The translations under genes were made by a program, and so were the position numbers. Of a stretch of 64,000 nucleotides of DNA, positions 59,382 through 64,000 are shown piece by piece (within the stretch, counting starts at the first letter, position 1; the number at the start of each line of letters is the position of its first letter). The notes beneath the pieces were generated by a model. It searched no databases. It saw only the letters and a program-made list of their open reading frames with translations, and was not told where the DNA came from. This DNA comes from Paenibacillus vietnamensis (GTDB taxonomy: Bacteria > Bacillota > Bacilli > Paenibacillales > Paenibacillaceae): assembly GCF_020169515.1 (NCBI RefSeq), contig NZ_JAHMHW010000002.1, forward strand, positions 620,001 through 684,000. Direction: 5' to 3'.

Positions 59382-61001
59382 TTGGTGAAAACCGTGCTGC
59401 AGCTGACTGTGAAAGACATTTTGAATCGTCCCTTATTCCGGAAGGCAGAAGCGTTCGCAAATGAAGCCGCGCTTAACCGGACTGTCAAATGGGTCCACAT
59501 TATGGAGGTAATCCAGGTCGGCCATTTGTTAAACGGCCATGAGCTCATTCTGAGTACGGGAATCGGCTGGCACGACGACGAGGAGCTGAGCCTCTCCTTC
59601 GTAAGGCAGCTGATTGACAGCGGAGCTTCCGGCTTATGCATCGAGCTTGGCACTTATGCGAAACGGCCTTTCGGCAAAATGAAGGAGCTGGCCATGCGTG
59701 AAAGCTTTCCCCTTATTTTTTTCCACGAAGAAGTCCGCTACATCGATATTACCCAGGATTTGCATGCCCATTTCATCCATCAGCACCATCGTATGGTATC
59801 CGAGCTGGAGGCGCTGTCGGCGGAGCTGAACCAGCTGCTTCTCTCCGGCAAAGGGATCTTGCCCCTGCTGCGGCTGCTTCATCAAACGACGGGTGCCCAA
59901 ACCGCTTTTTTCCCTCACGGCGCCGAGGCGGTATTCGTTCCGCAGCTGCCGCGCGCCAAAGCCGATCAATTTTTTGAACAATGGATTTATGGAAAAATGC
60001 TGGAAACGGCGCAGACGAAAAGCTCGATTGCCCACCGTCCGATCTTGGCGCTGGACCATCTGTTCGCCGATTTGCTGATTCATTCCGGACAGGAGCTCAG
60101 CGAATTTCAAATCCTGGCGCTTGACCGGTGCGCTACGGCGATTGCTCAGGAGATGATGCGTACGAAGTATATGGAGGAACGGCGGCGCCACAAGGACGAT
60201 TTGTGGGCGATCGATTGGCTGAACGGCAAACATTCCACCAAAGATATCCGTGCCTATCTCGGCGCCTATAAGCCTAACTCCAAGCTGACCGGCGCAGCGG
60301 TATGCCTGTTCGAATATCCCCCGGCGGACGGGGGAGCGGCCCCGGTACACGACGGCTCCGCGCTCATTCAGAAGAACATGGTCGCGCGCTCCATCTTCGA
60401 AGGGGAAGGCCTTCTGCTGCTGCCGCTCACTCTTCAGGATGAAATTGTGTTTATTATGATCGACCAACTGGGCGCCGCTACCTTCAAGGAACGTGTAATG
60501 AGGGCGGTCGACCGGCTGAGGAAGACGGAGCGGCATCAGGAGGCGGCGCTCTTCTCTTCTGTTGTCGGAATCGGCTGCTATATGGCGCAGCTTTCGAATA
60601 TCTCCGAAAGCTACCTAACGGCAAAGGAAACGCTGGCGATCCAGAAGGATCTCGGCCCGCTTCCATCCCCCTTTTACAGCGATCTGCATTTGCGCAAAAT
60701 CATTTACGCGCTCAAGAAAGCCGATGCGCTTCCCGCATTGATGGATGAATATTTAGGTGCCATTGTGAATTACGACCGGGAGAAGAACGGGCAGCTGCTG
60801 CTAACGCTCAAAATTTACCTGGCCCATTCCGGCTCCAAGCAGGATACGGCAAAAGCTCTCCACATCGCCAGGCAGACGCTTTATCACAGACTGGATAAGC
60901 TGGCAGCTCTGCTAGGCGACGACTACATGGAGCCGGATAAGAGACTGGCCGTGGAGCTGGCGCTGTGCTCTTACGAATACGTGCACGGGACGATTAAGTA
61001 G
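59382..61001 (+). CDS. PucR-family transcriptional regulator
   Basis: 539 residues. The N-terminal part has the PucR domain (TVKDILNRPLFRKAEAF, HIMEVIQVGHLLNGHELILSTG, FVRQLIDSGASGLCIEL). The C-terminal HTH_30 has LLLTLKIYLAHSGSKQDTAKALH and RQTLYHRLDKLAALLG. TTG 59382 is chosen (AAGGAAGG 9 bases upstream); GTG 59385 is possible. It is divergent from mmsA-ald and convergent with the preA-hydA operon, so it likely regulates pyrimidine breakdown. Confidence 0.92.
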   Translation: MVKTVLQLTVKDILNRPLFRKAEAFANEAALNRTVKWVHIMEVIQVGHLLNGHELILSTGIGWHDDEELSLSFVRQLIDSGASGLCIELGTYAKRPFGKMKELAMRESFPLIFFHEEVRYIDITQDLHAHFIHQHHRMVSELEALSAELNQLLLSGKGILPLLRLLHQTTGAQTAFFPHGAEAVFVPQLPRAKADQFFEQWIYGKMLETAQTKSSIAHRPILALDHLFADLLIHSGQELSEFQILALDRCATAIAQEMMRTKYMEERRRHKDDLWAIDWLNGKHSTKDIRAYLGAYKPNSKLTGAAVCLFEYPPADGGAAPVHDGSALIQKNMVARSIFEGEGLLLLPLTLQDEIVFIMIDQLGAATFKERVMRAVDRLRKTERHQEAALFSSVVGIGCYMAQLSNISESYLTAKETLAIQKDLGPLPSPFYSDLHLRKIIYALKKADALPALMDEYLGAIVNYDREKNGQLLLTLKIYLAHSGSKQDTAKALHIARQTLYHRLDKLAALLGDDYMEPDKRLAVELALCSYEYVHGTIK

Positions 61002-61035
61002 CGTTGTTGCGGGCGGCCCGCTCAGGCTCCTGAGC

Positions 61036-61254
61036 TTACGGCCGGGAAACGCCTGACTGCCGGATCAGCACATTGGCCAAATGCTTCCGCGCATCCGCCG
61101 TCCGGACAAGCAGCTCCGTCCGGTCGCCGCCCGGATGCTCGAGCGTCAGCCATGCGCCGCTCAAATCCTCCCGCACCGCCGCGATCCGGTATTGCAAACG
61201 GACGAATGCGTCAATTTTGTCCCGCTCCTCGATGAATTGCCCGTAGGCCGTCAT
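61036..61254 (-). CDS. Small protein of unknown function, third gene of the preA-hydA operon
   Basis: 72 residues; ATG 61254 has AGGAGGGAG upstream. The sequence (FIEERDKIDAFVRLQYRIAAV, SGAWLTLEHPGGDRTELLVRTADARKHLANVL) suggests a small alpha-beta fold with conserved charged residues. It lies 19 bases after hydA. No known family is recognised. Confidence 0.65.
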   Translation of the reverse strand: MTAYGQFIEERDKIDAFVRLQYRIAAVREDLSGAWLTLEHPGGDRTELLVRTADARKHLANVLIRQSGVSRP

Positions 61255-61273
61255 GCGGCTCCCTCCTTTGGCA

Positions 61274-62701
61274 TTAATGCTTAACCTGGGATTTGGCTGC
61301 CCGTGCCGCGATATCCGTCTCGATGTAGGGCGTCCGCTTCAAATATCGTCCGGCGCCCTTCCGGCCTACGAAATGACGGTCGCGGATGACGAATTCCCCT
61401 CTGCTGAGCACGCTCACCGGAACCCCCTTTACGGAGATCCCTTCAAACGGATTGTAATCTACGTTCATATGATGCGACTCCGCCGAGATCACGCGCTGCG
61501 CCTCCGGGTCGAAGATGACGATATCCGCATCGCTTCCGATCGCGATCGTCCCCTTCCGCGGAAACAAGCCGAACAGCTTCGCGCTGCGTGTCGAGATCAT
61601 CTCGACGAACTGATTAAGAGTGATGCGCCCCTTGCCTACCCCCTCGGAATAAAGCAGGGATAAGCGGTCCTCGATAATCGGTCCGCCGTTCGGAATTTTG
61701 CTGAAATCGCCGAGTCCAAGATCCTTCTGGCCGTCAAAATTAAACGAACAATGGTCGGAGCCGACGGTTTGCAGCTGCCCGCTCTTCAGCGCGTTCCACA
61801 GCGATTCCTGGTGATAAGGCTCCCGCAGCGGCGGCGACCAGACATATTTCGCCCCCTCGAAGTCCGGCTTTTCCAGACAGGATTGATCCAGCACCAAATA
61901 CTGCGGACAGGTTTCGCCCCATACGTCGGCGCCCAGGCTTCGGGCCTCTGTAATTTGCCGCACCGCCTCCTCGCAGGTCACATGCACGACATATAGCCGC
62001 GCTCCTGCCAGAGCCGCCAGCTTGGCCGCCCGGCCCGTCGCCTCGCCTTCAATGACAGAAGGCCTCGTCAGCGCATGGTAGATCGGCTCCGTCCTACCCT
62101 CCTTCAGCGCCTGCTCGATCAAATAAGCGATCACGTCGCCGTTCTCCGCATGCACCATCACCATCGCGCCAAGCTCTTTCGCGGCCAGCATCGTACGGAA
62201 TAACGTACCGTCATCGGCCTGGAACACGTTTTTGTATGCCATGAATACCTTGAGCGACGTAATGCCTTCATCCTTCACAATTACGGGCAGCTCCGCCAGG
62301 ACGTCGTCGTTTATTTCCCCGATCATCAGATGAAAGCCGTAATCGATAACCGCTTTTCCGGCCGCCTTCGCATGCCACTCCTCAATCGATTCGCGAAGCG
62401 GCTTGCCCTTGCCCGTCAGGCAGAAATCGACAATCGTCGTCGTCCCGCCGAATGCCGCCGCGATCGTCCCCGTCGCAAAGTCATCCGCCGTCACCGTCCC
62501 GCCGAACGGCATATCCAGATGCGTATGCGGATCTACTCCTCCAGGAAATAGCAGCTTGCCGGCGGCATCGATGATCTCGTCCGCCTCGGGTTCCATGTCA
62601 AAGCCGATTTGGGCGATTTTCCCGTCCTTAATCAGCACATCCGCCTTATAAGTGTCCGCCGCCGTAACAATCGTTCCGTTTTTGATTAATTTTGCCTTCA
62701 T
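61274..62701 (-). CDS. hydA: Dihydropyrimidinase HydA
   Basis: 475 residues. Metal-site motifs GVDPHTHLDMPFGG, the carboxylated Lys in LKVFMAYKN, VMVHAENGDV and VVHVTCEEAV, VGSDHCSFN. It opens dihydrouracil or dihydrothymine to N-carbamoyl-beta-amino acids. It is translationally next to preA (2-base gap). Confidence 0.93.
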   Translation of the reverse strand: MKAKLIKNGTIVTAADTYKADVLIKDGKIAQIGFDMEPEADEIIDAAGKLLFPGGVDPHTHLDMPFGGTVTADDFATGTIAAAFGGTTTIVDFCLTGKGKPLRESIEEWHAKAAGKAVIDYGFHLMIGEINDDVLAELPVIVKDEGITSLKVFMAYKNVFQADDGTLFRTMLAAKELGAMVMVHAENGDVIAYLIEQALKEGRTEPIYHALTRPSVIEGEATGRAAKLAALAGARLYVVHVTCEEAVRQITEARSLGADVWGETCPQYLVLDQSCLEKPDFEGAKYVWSPPLREPYHQESLWNALKSGQLQTVGSDHCSFNFDGQKDLGLGDFSKIPNGGPIIEDRLSLLYSEGVGKGRITLNQFVEMISTRSAKLFGLFPRKGTIAIGSDADIVIFDPEAQRVISAESHHMNVDYNPFEGISVKGVPVSVLSRGEFVIRDRHFVGRKGAGRYLKRTPYIETDIAARAAKSQVKH

Positions 62702-62703
62702 CC

Positions 62704-64000
62704 TTATACCGCCTCCTTCTCGCCGGAATCGTCCCCGCCGTTGTCCGGGTTAATCGCCGTAATCGCCGCCTGGCGCTGATTCCAGCTGAGCGGCGGATCG
62801 GATGACGGCACCTCGATCATCGATATGGCCCCCTCCACCGGACAAACGATCGAGCACAAGTTACAGCCGACGCAATCCTCCTCGCGGACCAGCAAATAAG
62901 CTGCGCCGCTGTCGTCCGTATGGCGTTCGATACACTGATGCGACGTATCTTCACAGGCGATATGGCATTTGTTGCAGACGATACAGTTGTCTCGGTCGAT
63001 GCGCGCGACGACTGCATAATTGAGATCCAGATCGCCCCAATCGGAATAACGGCCGACCGATCTGCCGATCAGCTCGTTCACGGATGCCAGCCCTTTTTCG
63101 TCCAAATAATTAGTTAGGCCGTCGATCATATCCTCCACGATGCTGAAGCCGTGATGCATCGCCGCGGTGCAAACTTGCACGCATGTCGAGCCCATCAGCA
63201 AAAACTCGGTCGCGTCGCGCCAATTGGAAATGCCGCCAATGCCGGAAATCGGAATGCCCACCTCCGGATTTCTGGCGCATTCCGCCACCATATTCAGCGC
63301 GATCGGCTTTACGGCAGGCCCGCAGTAGCCGCCGTGCGCCCCCTTGCCGCCGACATGAGGCACCGTGTTCCACGTATCGAGATCCACGCCGGCCAGCGAA
63401 TTGATCGTATTAATAAGCGAGATCGCGTCCGCTCCGCCTCTCGCCGCGGCTTTGGCCGTTGCCGTGATGTCTGTAATATTGGGCGTCAGCTTAACGATGA
63501 CAGGCGTTTTCGCCGCCTCCTTCGCCCACATGGTCTGCATTTCGACCAGATCGGGCTGCTGCCCGGACGCCGAGCCCATTCCCCGCTCCGCCATCCCGTG
63601 CGGACAGCCGAAGTTCAGCTCCAGGCCGTCTACTCCGACGGCTTCCACCTTCTTCACGATCTCATGCCACTTTTCACGCTTCGGCTCGACCATGAGCGAT
63701 ACGACCAAGGCATGGCCGGGAAACCTTTTTTTCGTTTCGTAGATTTCCTCCAGGTTCACCTCGAGCGGCCGGTCGGTGATCAGCTCGATATTGTTGAAGC
63801 CCGCAACGCGCTGGCCGTTGAAATGGACCGCCGCAAATCGGGAGGACGTATTGATGATCGGGTCGCCAAGCGTTTTCCATACAGCGCCTCCCCAGCCCGC
63901 CTCAAATGCGCGCTGGACCTGATAGCCCGTATTGGTCGGCGGTGCCGACGCCAGCCAGAACGGATTCGGCGAAGATATGCCTGCCAGACGGATGCGCAAA
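62704..64000 (-). CDS. preA: NAD-dependent dihydropyrimidine dehydrogenase subunit PreA (5' end cut by window)
   Basis: PreA reduces uracil and thymine together with PreT. IRLAGISSPNPFWLASAPPTN, VEVDGLELNFGCPHGMAERGMG, AISLINTINSLAGVD, ISGIGGISNWRDATEFL and two ferredoxin-type clusters (CIVCNKCHIAC and CVGCNLCSIVC) are present. Visible frame begins at the window edge; a TTG at 63999 is possible, but family proteins usually start a few residues earlier, so the true start probably lies beyond base 64000. The preT partner may lie next to it there. Confidence 0.93.
   Translation of the reverse strand, partial: LRIRLAGISSPNPFWLASAPPTNTGYQVQRAFEAGWGGAVWKTLGDPIINTSSRFAAVHFNGQRVAGFNNIELITDRPLEVNLEEIYETKKRFPGHALVVSLMVEPKREKWHEIVKKVEAVGVDGLELNFGCPHGMAERGMGSASGQQPDLVEMQTMWAKEAAKTPVIVKLTPNITDITATAKAAARGGADAISLINTINSLAGVDLDTWNTVPHVGGKGAHGGYCGPAVKPIALNMVAECARNPEVGIPISGIGGISNWRDATEFLLMGSTCVQVCTAAMHHGFSIVEDMIDGLTNYLDEKGLASVNELIGRSVGRYSDWGDLDLNYAVVARIDRDNCIVCNKCHIACEDTSHQCIERHTDDSGAAYLLVREEDCVGCNLCSIVCPVEGAISMIEVPSSDPPLSWNQRQAAITAINPDNGGDDSGEKEAV

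Noticed and set aside
61020-61035. Short palindrome GCTCAGGCTCCTGAGC between the PucR gene and the 72-residue gene
   Set aside because: It could be a terminator stem for the convergent genes but has no T-run, so I do not call it.

Overview
The window looks like a chromosomal segment from a spore-forming, moderately GC-rich Firmicute of the Paenibacillus type. This is inferred from gene content and Shine-Dalgarno style: a YtvI-type sporulation permease, YfkAB, YunC and YunD relatives, a sufCDSUB operon, a FapR-like operator at fabH, a DUF1802 protein and a TPP riboswitch at thiC. No tRNA, rRNA, CRISPR array or intact insertion sequence was seen.

Layout. 1-3.1 kb is visibly more AT-rich and holds the start of a minus-strand gene that leaves the window at base 1. 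It joins a LysM module, a GMC oxidoreductase and a GH32 fructan-hydrolase domain in one reading frame. 3.1-8.3 kb is one gene for a 1733-residue protein of unknown function, with a beta-rich centre and helical repeats at the C-terminus. 8.5-9.7 kb is fabH behind a promoter with two overlapping FapR-like boxes. 9.7-20.9 kb is a surface-fibre-like cluster: a 2479-residue and a 624-residue protein made of alternating ten-residue repeats, a family-2 glycosyltransferase and a 58-residue basic protein.

21-23.3 kb has two FecCD-type iron-uptake permeases under a Fur-like box. 23.3-29.5 kb is a thiamine operon (thiC-thiF-thiE/S fusion-thiG-thiO) behind a TPP riboswitch. 29.5-39.2 kb holds ytvI, yfkAB, two HD-GYP proteins (one with a changed HD motif), a YunD-like nucleotidase and molybdopterin genes on both strands (moaA, a small Moco-domain-like protein, a moaD-moaE fusion, moeB). 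39.3-44.5 kb is sufCDSUB. 44.6-51.8 kb has a DUF1802 gene, mtnK-mtnA, yunC, a GGDEF/EAL gene and small membrane proteins. 51.9-56.2 kb is sbcD-sbcC.

56.5-64 kb is a reductive pyrimidine-degradation locus: preA (cut by the window edge), hydA, a small gene, a PucR-family regulator, a methylmalonate-semialdehyde dehydrogenase and alanine dehydrogenase. Together these could carry uracil or thymine through beta-amino acids to acyl-CoA while recycling alanine to pyruvate.

Most unusual are the LysM-GMC-GH32 fusion, which is easily missed because it runs off the window, and the giant decapeptide-repeat cluster with its own glycosyltransferase. The ThiF and MoeB homologues also share the same C-terminal extension, each sitting beside a fused sulfur-carrier protein.
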